60,376 nt of DNA, taken from contig NZ_JACSYA010000037.1 of assembly GCF_029870285.1 (NCBI RefSeq), positions 1-60,376 on the forward strand. The letters run 5' to 3'. Positions within the stretch are counted from its first letter, which is position 1. Every line of letters begins with the position of its first letter. This DNA comes from Delftia sp. PS-11. GTDB taxonomy: Bacteria > Pseudomonadota > Gammaproteobacteria > Burkholderiales > Burkholderiaceae_C. The notes under the pieces were generated by a model. The model saw only the letters and a program-made list of their open reading frames with translations, did not search any database and was not told where the DNA came from. A program made the position numbers and the translations under genes. Shown here in pieces: positions 44,933 to 53,536 of the stretch.

Positions 44933-45901
44933 TCAGTCCTGTGTGGCCCTGTCTGGCGCAGGCAGGTCCTGCCGTGCCAGCAGCGCGTCGAGTTCGGCAA
45001 AGCCGGATGTGCCTTCCATGGGGCCCTGGCTGGCGACGGCCAGCGCGCCGGCGGCGTTGGCATAGCGCAGCGATTGGGCTGCCGACTTACCCATGCGCCG
45101 GCAGGTCACGAAGGTGGCGCCGAAGCAGTCGCCCGCGCCTGTGGGGTCTGTCACCGCCACGGGCAGTGCCGCGATGTCCAGGCGATCGCCGGCACCAAAG
45201 TAGCTGCAGCCCTGGCCGCCGCGCTTGATGACGATTTCGCGCACGCCCCGGCTGAAGATTTCCGCAATGGCGCCTTTTTCGTCGGCGCAGCGCGACAGCT
45301 GTGTGACCTCGTGGCCGCTGGGCAGGAAGATGTCGGTGAACTCCAGGATGTAGGACAGGGCTTCGCGCATTTCGGGGATGCGCAGCATTTCCTTGCGCAC
45401 GTTGGGATCGAAGGAAATGGTGCCGCCCTGCGCCTTGACGATCTCGATGGCCCTTTTCATGGCGTCGATGATGCGAAACGAGAACAGCGACGAGCCCATG
45501 ACATGGAAGTGCGCGCAGTCCTTGAGCACGGCCTGGTTGACCTGCTCGGGCTGCAGTTGCGCACAGGCGCTGTTGGTGATGTTGAAGATGAAGTCGCGCT
45601 CGCCGTTGTCGCGGTAGGTCACGAAGGCGCTGCCCGTGACGGCACCCTTGCATACGGCGATGGCGCTGGTATCGACGCCGTCGCTGCGCAGGCGCTCGAT
45701 GTTGAGCCAGCCGAAGTCATCGTCGCCCACGCAGCCGATGATGGATGCGCGCTGGCCCAGACGGGCCACCTGGTCGATGAAGATGGCTGGCGCGCCGCTG
45801 GCGTAGGGCCCTTGCAGCGGACCCGCGCTGCGCAGGCTTTGCCCTTTGCGGCAGGCCATGATCTCGACGAGGATCTCTCCCATCGTCATGATGCTTCCCA
45901 T
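44933..45901 (-). CDS. PfkB-family sugar kinase, probable D-tagatose 6-kinase
   Basis: 322-residue ribokinase-fold kinase. N-terminal GEILVEIMA, substrate-side GPYASGAPAIFIDQVARLG and the PfkB ATP motif DPTGAGDCFGATF (catalytic Asp near 255) are all present. Sugar kinases of this family phosphorylate C1 or C6 hydroxyls. Combined with a GatZ-type protein the most economical substrate is D-tagatose giving tagatose-6-phosphate. The start follows AGGGAGG; the long in-frame reading that continues upstream to 46600 is not coding. It sits 50 bases after the permease gene and 4 bases ahead of the GatZ gene. Confidence 0.9.
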   Translation of the reverse strand: MGSIMTMGEILVEIMACRKGQSLRSAGPLQGPYASGAPAIFIDQVARLGQRASIIGCVGDDDFGWLNIERLRSDGVDTSAIAVCKGAVTGSAFVTYRDNGERDFIFNITNSACAQLQPEQVNQAVLKDCAHFHVMGSSLFSFRIIDAMKRAIEIVKAQGGTISFDPNVRKEMLRIPEMREALSYILEFTDIFLPSGHEVTQLSRCADEKGAIAEIFSRGVREIVIKRGGQGCSYFGAGDRLDIAALPVAVTDPTGAGDCFGATFVTCRRMGKSAAQSLRYANAAGALAVASQGPMEGTSGFAELDALLARQDLPAPDRATQD

Positions 45902-45951
45902 GCGGTCCTCCCTTGTGAGTGAAACGAACGCGGTTGTGGGGCGGGACGGCC

Positions 45952-46941
45952 TCAGGCCCCGCGTCTTCGGTGCTGGACATCGATGCAGACGGCCACGAGG
46001 ATCACGGCGCCTTTGACGATGAGCTGGTAGAAGTAGGGCACGCTCATCAGGTTCATGCCGTTGTTGATCACGCCGATCATCAGCGCGCCGATCAGCGTGC
46101 CTGCCATGGTGGCGTGGCCGCCTGCCAGGCGCGTGCCGCCCAGCACGGCTGCGGCGATGGCATCCAGCTCCCAGCCCATGGCCGCGCTGGGCTGTGCCGA
46201 GTACAGCCGCGAGGTCAGCAGCAGGCCGCCGATGGCTGCCATCAGGGCCGACAGCGCGAAGATGGCGATCTTCAGCCGCCCCACGCGGATGCCTGCATAG
46301 ATGGCCGCCTCGGCATTGCCGCCTGCCAGAAAGGCCTTGCGGCCAAAGACGGTGCGTGCCAGCACGAAATGGTTGGCCGCCAGCAGCGTGGCCAGTATCC
46401 AGATGGGAATGGCCAGGCCCAGCCACTGGCCGTTTCCCAGCCAGACAAAGGTCTCGCGGTCCACCGTGATGGGCATGCCGCCCGAGACAATGTAGGCCAG
46501 GCCCCGGAAAATGCCCATGGTCGCCACGGTCACGATGAAGGAGGGCAGGCCCAGCAGCGCGGTCAGCGCGCCATTGAAGACGCCCAGCGCCGCGCCGCAC
46601 AGCAGCACGGCGGGCAGCACTGCCGCCAGCGGCAGGCCGCAGTCCAGCAGCAGGCCCGCAGCGCTGCCGGCCAGCGCTGCGATGGCGCCTACGGACAGGT
46701 CGATCTCGCCAAGCAGCAGCACATAGGTCATGCCAAAAGCCATGATGGCGATGATCGACACCTGCAGCAGCACGTTGAGTAGATTGCCTGCCGACAGAAA
46801 GCTGGGCGACAGCACGGAAAACAGTGCTGCCAGGGCCAGCAGCCCCGTCACCGTGCCCGCATGGCGCCGCACGGCGCGCCAGCAGCGGTGCACAGGGTGT
46901 CCTTGCGTGCGGTCAGTGGCAATGCCTTGCAGAAGCTTCAT
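45952..46941 (-). CDS. Sugar ABC transporter permease (RbsC-like)
   Basis: 329-residue polytopic protein with about nine helices. It begins after a soluble N-terminus (about 1-30) and contains the family patterns GEIDLSVGAIAALAG (about 80-94) and AAAVLGGTRLAGGHATMAG with the conserved IGVINNGMNL near 288. Carbohydrate uptake ABC-type 2 (CUT2) permeases have this topology. Its start overlaps the ATPase stop by 4 bases, so the two are co-translated. Transports a monosaccharide or sugar alcohol, by context. Confidence 0.92.
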   Translation of the reverse strand: MKLLQGIATDRTQGHPVHRCWRAVRRHAGTVTGLLALAALFSVLSPSFLSAGNLLNVLLQVSIIAIMAFGMTYVLLLGEIDLSVGAIAALAGSAAGLLLDCGLPLAAVLPAVLLCGAALGVFNGALTALLGLPSFIVTVATMGIFRGLAYIVSGGMPITVDRETFVWLGNGQWLGLAIPIWILATLLAANHFVLARTVFGRKAFLAGGNAEAAIYAGIRVGRLKIAIFALSALMAAIGGLLLTSRLYSAQPSAAMGWELDAIAAAVLGGTRLAGGHATMAGTLIGALMIGVINNGMNLMSVPYFYQLIVKGAVILVAVCIDVQHRRRGA

Positions 46942-48458
46942 GGCAGTCTGGCCCCTGTGGCATGTGCCATCACGGTTTCCTGGCGCAGGCCGTGGGTTTC
47001 GAGGTGGCTGACCAGGCGCTTGCCGCGCATGACCAGCAGCCGGTCGCTCATGGCCAGCACCTCCGGCAGGTCGGACGAGACCAGGATCACGGCCGTGCCC
47101 GCCGCAGCCAGTTCACGGATCAGCGCGTAGATCTCGAACCGGGCGCCCACATCAATGCCGCGCGTGGGCTCGTCCAGCACCAGCAGCCGGGGGCGCATGG
47201 CCAGCCATTTGGCAAACACCACCTTTTGCTGGTTGCCGCCCGACAACTCGCCCACTGGCTGCCACAGCCCCGCGATGCGTATGTTCAGCCGCGCCACGCT
47301 ATTGCGGGCCAGCGCCTGTTCGGCGGCGGGGTCTGTCAGCAGGGCGCCGCTGCGGCCGCTGTGCACGTGCACCATGGCGATGTTGTGCTGCACCGAATGC
47401 CCCAGCACCAGGCCCTGCTCCTTGCGGTTTTCGGTGACGAAGGCCATGCCATGCGCGATGGCGTCTGCTGGCGAGCGCAGCCGCAGCGCCTTGCCATGCA
47501 TCAGCACCTGGCCCTGGCAGCGGTACCTGCCGAACAGCGCATCCATGACATCGGAGCGGCCCGCGCCCACCAGGCCGAAAAAGCCCACAATCTCGCCCGC
47601 ATGCACCGCGAAATCGATGTCCTGGAAGCGCCCGGCCAGATTCAGTCCGCGCACTTCGAGCGCCGCAGGGCTGCCCCGGCGCAGCGCCACGGTGCGCGGC
47701 GGATAAAGGTGCTTCATCTCGCGCCCCACCATGAGGGCAATCAGATCCTCGGCGCAGGTCTGCTGGCGCGCCAGTGTGCACACCGAGCTGCCGTCACGCA
47801 TGACCGTGATCTCGTCGGAGATGCGCATCACCTCCTCCAGCCGGTGCGACACGTAGATCACGGCGCGGCCTTCGGCCACAAGCCTGGCGATGATGTTGAA
47901 CAGGATGCGCGCCTCGTTGTCGCTGAGCGAGGACGTGGGCTCGTCCATGATGACGATGCGCGAGGGCCGGTTCAGCGCCTTGGCGATTTCGACCAGCTGG
48001 CGCTGCGCCATCGACAGCCGGGCTACCGGTGTGGCCGTGCCGATGGCAATGCCCAGCTTCGCCAGCAGCGCGGCGCCGGCCCGGTGCATGGCCCACTCGT
48101 CGATGCACAGGCCGCGCCGTGGAGGATGGGCGGCGAACAGGTTGTCCACCACACTGAGGTTGGCCGCCAGGCTCAGTTCCTGGTGGACGATGGCAATGCC
48201 GTGGCGCCGCGCGTCGCCCGGGCCATCCAGCCGCAGCGCGGCGCCATCCAGAAGCAGCTGCCCGCCATCGGGCCGGTGCACGCCCGCCAGAATCTTGAGC
48301 AGCGTGGACTTGCCCGCGCCGTTCTCCCCCAGCAGCGTGTGCACGGTGCCGGCGCGCAGGCTGAAGGACACGCTTTTGAGCGCCTGCACCTTGCCAAATG
48401 ACTTGGCCAGCGCGCGTGCCTGCAGCACGATGCCCTGGGGTGCCGGTACGCCGTGCAT
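46938..48458 (-). CDS. Sugar ABC transporter ATP-binding protein (RbsA-like, two domains)
   Basis: 506-residue ATPase with two fused nucleotide-binding domains, as in CUT2 importers. First domain: GENGAGKST (Walker A, about 40-48), LSMAQRQLVEIAKAL signature near 150 and IVIMDEPTSSLSD Walker B. Second domain begins near 245 with the degenerate GLVGAGRSD loop and carries LSGGNQQKVVFAKWL and LLVLDEPTRGID. The first domain lacks the usual LSVGQQQ but retains the Q. Stop overlaps the permease start. The start follows the substrate-binding gene by 20 bases. Confidence 0.93.
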   Translation of the reverse strand: MHGVPAPQGIVLQARALAKSFGKVQALKSVSFSLRAGTVHTLLGENGAGKSTLLKILAGVHRPDGGQLLLDGAALRLDGPGDARRHGIAIVHQELSLAANLSVVDNLFAAHPPRRGLCIDEWAMHRAGAALLAKLGIAIGTATPVARLSMAQRQLVEIAKALNRPSRIVIMDEPTSSLSDNEARILFNIIARLVAEGRAVIYVSHRLEEVMRISDEITVMRDGSSVCTLARQQTCAEDLIALMVGREMKHLYPPRTVALRRGSPAALEVRGLNLAGRFQDIDFAVHAGEIVGFFGLVGAGRSDVMDALFGRYRCQGQVLMHGKALRLRSPADAIAHGMAFVTENRKEQGLVLGHSVQHNIAMVHVHSGRSGALLTDPAAEQALARNSVARLNIRIAGLWQPVGELSGGNQQKVVFAKWLAMRPRLLVLDEPTRGIDVGARFEIYALIRELAAAGTAVILVSSDLPEVLAMSDRLLVMRGKRLVSHLETHGLRQETVMAHATGARLP

Positions 48459-48478
48459 GGACTGCTCCCCGCCCGCAC

Positions 48479-49384
48479 CTACTTCGAGCCTGCCGTGTAG
48501 ATGCCCGGCAGCACGGGATAGCGCTTGTCCACGGCCTGGCCTGCCAGCACTTTCAGGGCGATGTCCACGGCCAGAGCGCCCATGCGGTCCGGATACTGGC
48601 GGATCACACCGGCAAAGGCTGGCTCCCGGTCCACGGCCGCGCGTGCCTCGGCCATGCCGTCGAAGCCGACAATCCGGACCTGATCCTGCTTTTTGGCGGC
48701 CTTGACGCTGACCAGTGCTGCCAGCGCTGCATCGTCGCCAAAGCCAAAGATTCCCGCCAGATCCGGGTGCGCCTGCAGCATGTTCTGTGATGCGGCCAGG
48801 GCCTCGGCGCGGGTGATGCCTGGCTGCACGGAAACGATTTGCATGCCAGGGTGGGCCGCCAGCGCCTGCCTGAAACCCTCCACGCGATCAACCACCGACT
48901 GCACGCTGGGGTAGTGCAGCACGCCGATCTTGCCCTTGCCGTCCGTGGCCTGTGCCATCAGTCGGCCGGCCATGATGCCGCCTGCATGGTTGTCTGTGGC
49001 AATGTGGGAAGCCACCTCGATGCCGCTGGCAGCGATATCGACGGTGATCACCGGAATGCCGGCCGCCCGTGCCTTGAGCACGGCAGCCTTCACGCCCTTG
49101 GAGTCCACGGGCGAGAGGATGATGGCCTGGACTTTCCTGCTGATGAAGTCCTCCACATCCGAAATCTGCCGGTTCAGGTCCTGGTTGGCAATGCTCACAT
49201 CAAGTTGTGCGCCCTGCCGGGCGGCCTGCGCTTTCATGGCCTGGGCCAGCTCCAGGTAAAACGGGTGCTGCTGTGTCAGCAGCGATGCGCCCAGCGTGTG
49301 GCTGCCCGGCCGCGCCAGCGCCGCCGCGCTGCCCAGACCGATGGCACTGGCCAGCAGGCCACGGACAAATGTGTTGCGATCCAT
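48479..49384 (-). CDS. Sugar ABC transporter periplasmic binding protein (RbsB-like)
   Basis: 301-residue binding protein. A signal peptide (about residues 1-25, ending AALA-RP) is followed by the type I periplasmic-binding fold: SLLTQQHPFYLELAQAMKAQ, DFISRKVQAIILSPVDSKG (about 80-98), AAGIPVITVDIAA and a second lobe with AIFGFGDDAALAAL-like motif and VRIVGFDGM. The ribose family binds pentoses and hexoses. The start at 49384 follows AAGGAG; a longer upstream frame is not coding. It is the second gene of the DeoR-led operon, after the regulator, and determines what sugar the operon serves. Confidence 0.93.
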   Translation of the reverse strand: MDRNTFVRGLLASAIGLGSAAALARPGSHTLGASLLTQQHPFYLELAQAMKAQAARQGAQLDVSIANQDLNRQISDVEDFISRKVQAIILSPVDSKGVKAAVLKARAAGIPVITVDIAASGIEVASHIATDNHAGGIMAGRLMAQATDGKGKIGVLHYPSVQSVVDRVEGFRQALAAHPGMQIVSVQPGITRAEALAASQNMLQAHPDLAGIFGFGDDAALAALVSVKAAKKQDQVRIVGFDGMAEARAAVDREPAFAGVIRQYPDRMGALAVDIALKVLAGQAVDKRYPVLPGIYTAGSK

Positions 49385-49418
49385 CGTGGTCTCCTTTTTC
49401 CTGGTGCCGTCATGCCAA

Positions 49419-50228
49419 TCACCCCCTGGCGAATTCGATGCAGCCTTCAGTCTTGCGCATGGCTTGCAGATGGTGGCGTGCCAGCAGATCGAATGCGTCC
49501 GGCTCCATGTCCTGGTGCGCGCACAGGCCGTCGATCTCATGGATGCCGCAGACCGGGTAGCCGTCCGAAGCACCGTCCAGTTCCAGGGCCAGCGCCACGG
49601 TTTTGGCGCCGTGCTCCACTGCCGCTGCGTAAAGCCGCGCCACTCCTGCGCTGCGGCACAGCACCCGGTCGCGCGCATCGATGCCGCAGACCTCGAACAG
49701 ACAGATATCCAGCGGCTGTGCGCGCAGGCCCGCCTCGGCGCCCGGGCCGGTCAGCAAAGGCTCCTGGCCGGCCAGGGTGCCGCCCGTCACATGGATGGCG
49801 CAGTCGAGAAATTGCCGCGCCGTGGCCACCATGGACAGGTCGTGCAGCGTCAGCGCCAGGCCCTGGCGGGCTGCCAGCAGTGGCAGCAGGCGGTGCGCCA
49901 GCCGTCCGCCACCCAGGAAGACGGACATGCCATCCTCGATCCAGGGCAATGCGCCCTGCACCACCTGTGCCTGCGCGGCGCTGTCCTGCGCGCCTGCCAC
50001 GGCCTGGGACGCGGGGACCGTCTTGAGCAGAGCCGGGTTGTAGCGCGCTTTGCCGAAGGCGCGCACCACATAGCCTTGCTGCTCCAGGTAGTGCAGGTCG
50101 TTGCGGATGGTGACTGTGGAGACACCGAAGAGGGCGCTCAATGCCTCGACCCGTACCTCTTCGGTCTTGCGCGCCAGCTCGACGATCTGCAGCCTGCGCT
50201 TGAGTGAACTGTTGCCGGTGTCTTGCAT
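49419..50228 (-). CDS. DeoR/GlpR-family transcriptional regulator
   Basis: 269-residue regulator. N-terminal helix-turn-helix (RRLQIVELARKTEEVRVEAL, then SALFGVSTVTIRNDLHYLEQ, about 11-50), then a phosphosugar-sensing domain with LGGGRLAHRLLPLLAA, VTGGTLAGQEPLL and a KTVALALELDG stretch. Members respond to phosphorylated sugars such as tagatose-6-phosphate. First gene of the operon and presumably its regulator. The start ATG (50226-50228) directly abuts a double palindrome, leaving no room for a ribosome binding site, so leaderless translation or a different start is possible. Confidence 0.9.
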   Translation of the reverse strand: MQDTGNSSLKRRLQIVELARKTEEVRVEALSALFGVSTVTIRNDLHYLEQQGYVVRAFGKARYNPALLKTVPASQAVAGAQDSAAQAQVVQGALPWIEDGMSVFLGGGRLAHRLLPLLAARQGLALTLHDLSMVATARQFLDCAIHVTGGTLAGQEPLLTGPGAEAGLRAQPLDICLFEVCGIDARDRVLCRSAGVARLYAAAVEHGAKTVALALELDGASDGYPVCGIHEIDGLCAHQDMEPDAFDLLARHHLQAMRKTEGCIEFARG

Positions 50229-50229
50229 G

Positions 50230-50264
50230 TTTCGAATCGAAAGTTATTTATTTCGATTCGAAAG
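50230..50264. promoter_or_regulatory. Paired palindromes, DeoR-type operator
   Basis: TTTCGAATCGAAAG (50230-50243) and TTTCGATTCGAAAG (50251-50264) differ at one base, each nearly palindromic, and start 21 bases apart, exactly two helical turns. CGAAA repeats are typical of DeoR-family sites. The pair lies next to the deoR-type start codon and is the natural operator of the tagatose-type operon. Confidence 0.7.
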
Positions 50265-50393
50265 TTTCATGGCGCATCCACACCACGTCAAGCGTGCCGA
50301 GGGTATTCACTAGGTACTGCGCACGCGTATTGCGGCAACCGCAAGGCAAGCCGCTCGATTTCCACGTGAACCGGTTGTGCAAGGCGAGGGTGG

Positions 50394-51125
50394 TTATCGC
50401 CGCCCGGCGTTCAGGGACACCACCACGGGCCGTTCCAACTGGGCTGTCCAGGCGCCGTAAACGCGGTGCGCCATGGCCTGCAGTGCCGGCAGGCACAGGC
50501 GTGTCTGCTGCAATATCTGCCACCCGGTTTGCACGGCTGGCCCACGTGCATGCAGCAGTTCATCGTGGCCCTGGGCACACCAGTCGGCAATGCTGGCAGC
50601 AGTCACTTCCATGTGTCCCTGGAAAGCCCAGTGCTTGCCGTGGCGAAAGCCCTTGTTCAGGCAATGGCTGCCGTACATGGTGCGCACTGCGCCGCGCGGA
50701 ATCTCGAAGGTGTCGTAGTGCCAGTGGAACAGAGTTGCCTGGCGCGGCATGTGCATCAGGCGCTGCGCTGCGGCCGTGACCCAGACGCGGCTCCAGCCGA
50801 TGTTGGGGCAGGGGTTGCGCCAGACCCGCGCTCCCATGGCGCGGGCCAGCATCTGTGCGCCGAAGCAGTGCCCCAGCACCGGCACGTCGTGGCGCAGCGC
50901 ATTGGCCAGCAGCATCTGCTCATCCTCCATCCAGGGCCACTGCTCGTTGGCACAGTGGTTGCTGCCCAGCACGATGATGCCGCTATAGTCGCGTGCCTGC
51001 AGGGGCGTGCGTCCTTCAAGTGCCGGATGCAGCAGTTGGTAGGGGATGCATTGCTGCTCCAGGTGTTCGCGCAGGACACCCGGACCTTGGGTGGTTTCGT
51101 GCTGGAGGATGGCGACAGGTCTCAT
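50394..51125 (-). CDS. Class I glutamine amidotransferase-like protein
   Basis: 243-residue GATase1 domain protein. Nucleophile Cys87 is in LGHCFGAQMLARAMG; the following histidine is in the FQGHMEV strand near 171, followed by glutamate. Such stand-alone domains hydrolyse gamma-glutamyl bonds, for example in glutamylated polyamines, or have other thiol-dependent roles. No synthetase partner sits beside it. A histidine-bearing segment LFHWHYDTFEIPRG is typical of the GMP-synthase-like subgroup. It is divergent in location from the sugar operon and has no evident link with it. Confidence 0.83.
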   Translation of the reverse strand: MRPVAILQHETTQGPGVLREHLEQQCIPYQLLHPALEGRTPLQARDYSGIIVLGSNHCANEQWPWMEDEQMLLANALRHDVPVLGHCFGAQMLARAMGARVWRNPCPNIGWSRVWVTAAAQRLMHMPRQATLFHWHYDTFEIPRGAVRTMYGSHCLNKGFRHGKHWAFQGHMEVTAASIADWCAQGHDELLHARGPAVQTGWQILQQTRLCLPALQAMAHRVYGAWTAQLERPVVVSLNAGRR

Positions 51126-51252
51126 GGTCGAATGGCTTGTCTGAAAGCCGTTGGTTGCGAGACCTTCACTCTAGGCAGCGCTGCCTCAAGGGCAGATCGT
51201 GTTTGCTGCGTACGGCGTCAAGAGTGCATCAAGACGCCTTTGAGGCCTGGTG

Positions 51253-52173
51253 TCAGGCCGGCGAGGTACCGGCCTTGCGCCCGTTCCACTTCATTTCGCT
51301 GACCAGCACGCCGCCCACGATGAGCACGGCACCCACAATCGCCATGCCCGGCAGGCGGTCGCCTGCCATGCGGCCCACGATGCCGGCCCATACGGGCTCG
51401 CTGGCATAGATGACGGTGGCGCGCGTGGGAGAGATGGATTTTTGCGCCCAATTCATCGCCAGCTGGATGATGACGCTGGCGCATGCCATGCCCACGGCAG
51501 CTGTCAGCCAGACCCATGAAAAATCGGGCACCGGCTCGCCGGCCACCGGCATGGCCAGCAGTGCCAGGCCGCCTGCGCACAGCAGTTGCACCGTGGTCAC
51601 GCGGCGCGCATCGACTTTGCCCGCGAAGTGGCCGATCAGCAGCACCTCGGCGGCAATCGCCAGCGTGCTCAGCATGGTGGCGATCTCGCCAATGTTCAGC
51701 TCCAGCCCGCCGGACTCGGGGCCGGCCACTAGCAGCAGGCCTGTGAACGCCAGGCCGATACCGATCCAGCTCATCAGGCGGGGTGGCCTGCCCATGACCA
51801 GCCACTGCAGCAGGGGAACAATCGGCACGTACAAAGCGGTCAGAAAGGCCGACTTGCTGCTGCTGATGGTCTGCAGGCCAAAGGTCTGCAAGCCATAGCC
51901 CAGAAAGATGCTGGTGCCGATGGCCGCGCCTGCTGCCAGTTCGGTGCGCGTGAGCCCGGCCATCACCTTGCGAAAGACCACCAGCCCGATCAGGCCCGCC
52001 GTGGCAAAGCGCAGGCCCACGAAAAACAGCGGCCCGCTGTGCTGCATGGCCAGATGGACGACGAGAAAAGTGCCGCCCCAGACCATGGTGACGGCGATCA
52101 GTGCCAGCTCCTGGCGGCTCAACAGTGGGGATGATGGAATATGGGAAGATGATGTGCGCAGCATATTGCGCAC
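51253..52173 (-). CDS. DMT/EamA-family transporter
   Basis: 306-residue membrane protein with ten predicted helices in two EamA repeats (residues about 20-145 and 160-290). It carries the expected GGTFLVVHLAM start and AEPVWAGIVGRM-like late motif (near 268). Such proteins export small metabolites, such as amino acids or drugs. The start at 52173 lies only 5 bases from the start of the divergent XRE-cupin gene, and the first codons lie inside a dyad. An internal ATG (52164) would move the start away from that dyad. Confidence 0.85.
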   Translation of the reverse strand: MRNMLRTSSSHIPSSPLLSRQELALIAVTMVWGGTFLVVHLAMQHSGPLFFVGLRFATAGLIGLVVFRKVMAGLTRTELAAGAAIGTSIFLGYGLQTFGLQTISSSKSAFLTALYVPIVPLLQWLVMGRPPRLMSWIGIGLAFTGLLLVAGPESGGLELNIGEIATMLSTLAIAAEVLLIGHFAGKVDARRVTTVQLLCAGGLALLAMPVAGEPVPDFSWVWLTAAVGMACASVIIQLAMNWAQKSISPTRATVIYASEPVWAGIVGRMAGDRLPGMAIVGAVLIVGGVLVSEMKWNGRKAGTSPA

Positions 52174-52177
52174 ATCA
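52150..52177. promoter_or_regulatory. Perfect 11-bp inverted repeat at the divergent starts
   Basis: TGATGTGCGCA (52150-52160) and TGCGCACATCA (52167-52177) are exact complements around a 6-base spacer GCATAT. The element covers the start codon of the EamA gene and ends 1 base before that of the XRE gene. A related half-site (TGCACACCA, 52192-52200) lies beyond it. Probably the operator of the XRE-cupin protein. Confidence 0.65.
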
Positions 52178-52178
52178 T

Positions 52179-52748
52179 ATGAGAAATATATTGCACACCA
52201 ATGGTGGCCGTTCCGATGTCCTTGCCTTTGTCAGCGAGAACCTGCGGCGCCTGCGCCAGCGCGCGGGCCTGAGCCAGGCCGCACTGGCTGATGCTTCGGG
52301 CCTGAGCCGCCGCATGATCGTGCAGCTCGAAGGCGGCGACACCAATATCAGCCTGTCCAGCCTGGACCGGCTGGCCGATGCACTGGGCGCGAGCTTCATC
52401 GAGATCGTCAGCGACCCGGCCGTGCAGCGCCTGCGCATCGACGCCGTGGCCTGGCGTGGCAGCAATCCGCAAAGCCACGCCATGCTGCTGGGCAGTGTGC
52501 CCGCCGCGCGCGAGGCGCAGCTGTGGTCCTGGTCGCTGGGCCCAGGCGAACGCTACCAGGCCGAGCCCGACCCCCAGGGCTGGCATGAGATGGTTTTTGT
52601 CACCGAGGGCCGCCTGCTGGTGGACCTGAGCGAGGGCGCGGTGGCGATTGCCGCTGGCGACTACGCGATCTACAGCAGCGCGCAGAACTATGCCTATGTG
52701 AACCTGCACGAAGGGGTGACGCGGTTCGTGCGCAACGTGGTGTGCTGA
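52179..52748 (+). CDS. XRE-family regulator with C-terminal cupin
   Basis: 189-residue regulator of the HTH-cupin type. The helix-turn-helix lies at residues 16-70 (LRRLRQRAGLSQAALADASG, then SRRMIVQLEGGDTNISLSSL), and a cupin sensor domain at about 105-185 (WHEMVFVTEGRLLVDL, AAGDYAIYSSAQNYAYVNL). These proteins commonly regulate adjacent transporter genes and here EamA lies divergent, 5 bases apart. The ATG at 52179 has no ribosome binding site, so translation may start there leaderlessly or at a downstream TTG/GTG. Confidence 0.82.
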   Translation: MRNILHTNGGRSDVLAFVSENLRRLRQRAGLSQAALADASGLSRRMIVQLEGGDTNISLSSLDRLADALGASFIEIVSDPAVQRLRIDAVAWRGSNPQSHAMLLGSVPAAREAQLWSWSLGPGERYQAEPDPQGWHEMVFVTEGRLLVDLSEGAVAIAAGDYAIYSSAQNYAYVNLHEGVTRFVRNVVC

Positions 52749-52762
52749 ATGCAGGCGGTGGC

Positions 52763-53455
52763 CTATGACTGCCTGGCCACGCCCGCCCGGATGCCAGCCA
52801 CGATGAAGCGCACCAGATACCCGGCCTTGTGTTCGATGTCTCCTGCGCGGAAGGCTCCAGCCGACAGCCGCTCGATGCGCGTGTCGAAGACACTCATCAC
52901 CAGTGCGCCCACGGCGAACAGATAGGCCCAGTGCGCGTAGTCTGATCCGAGCTCGGGCAGGGCCTGTTCGATGGCTCGGATGAACTCGATGGCAAACGGA
53001 TCGAAATAATCCTGCACGATGCCGCGCTCGGCCTCGCGCGGGTCGGAGCTTTCACGCGCGACGAGCCGGGCGTAGGCCAGTCCGGCTTCGTCGCTTTGAC
53101 TCTGGATGACCGGCAGCACGAAGGAGCGGACGATGTGCTCCAGCGCATCCTCGCCGGGTTCCAGCGGCTGGCGCAGTGCTGCCAGGCGTGCATCCAGCAC
53201 CGCCTTGTAGCGGTCGAACAGGGCGCGGTACAGGTTCTTCTTGGTCTCGAAGTGGTAGACGATCAGCGGGAGCCCGACCCCGGCAGCGGCGGCAATGTCG
53301 CGCATGGACACGCCATCGAATCCCCCCTCGGCAAACAGGCGCTCTGCCGCATCAAGAATGCGTTCGCGCTTGCTGGTGGTAGAGCCGGGGTCCTGTGCCG
53401 CGGGTGCTTTGTCCATGCGTGCCTGTTTCGCCTTCTGCGTGGTTCTGCCTTGCAT
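52763..53455 (-). CDS. TetR-family regulator
   Basis: 230-residue repressor. The helix-turn-helix is at about residues 28-75 (RERILDAAERLFAEGGFDGV, then SMRDIAAAAGVGLPLIVYHF) and the C-terminal ligand domain is helical. A basic, low-complexity N-terminus of about 27 residues precedes it, so the true start could be the downstream M14 or another. It is divergent from an MFS gene across a 141-base gap that contains a perfect 26-bp palindrome. It probably represses the MFS-cyclase-fumarylacetoacetase operon until a pathway compound binds. Confidence 0.9.
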   Translation of the reverse strand: MQGRTTQKAKQARMDKAPAAQDPGSTTSKRERILDAAERLFAEGGFDGVSMRDIAAAAGVGLPLIVYHFETKKNLYRALFDRYKAVLDARLAALRQPLEPGEDALEHIVRSFVLPVIQSQSDEAGLAYARLVARESSDPREAERGIVQDYFDPFAIEFIRAIEQALPELGSDYAHWAYLFAVGALVMSVFDTRIERLSAGAFRAGDIEHKAGYLVRFIVAGIRAGVARQS

Positions 53456-53536
53456 GCGTCTCCTTGCTGCAGACGCGATTGTATGAAAAGGGTTGGACGG
53501 GCCTGCTGTCCGGTCATGGTTATTACCGATGAAAAT

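Noticed and set aside
46824..48401. 525-codon antisense frame over the ABC ATPase
   Set aside because: Shadow of the RbsA-like gene.
51160..51190. Terminator formed by GGCAGCGCTGCC
   Set aside because: A palindrome without loop or T-run; not a credible hairpin.
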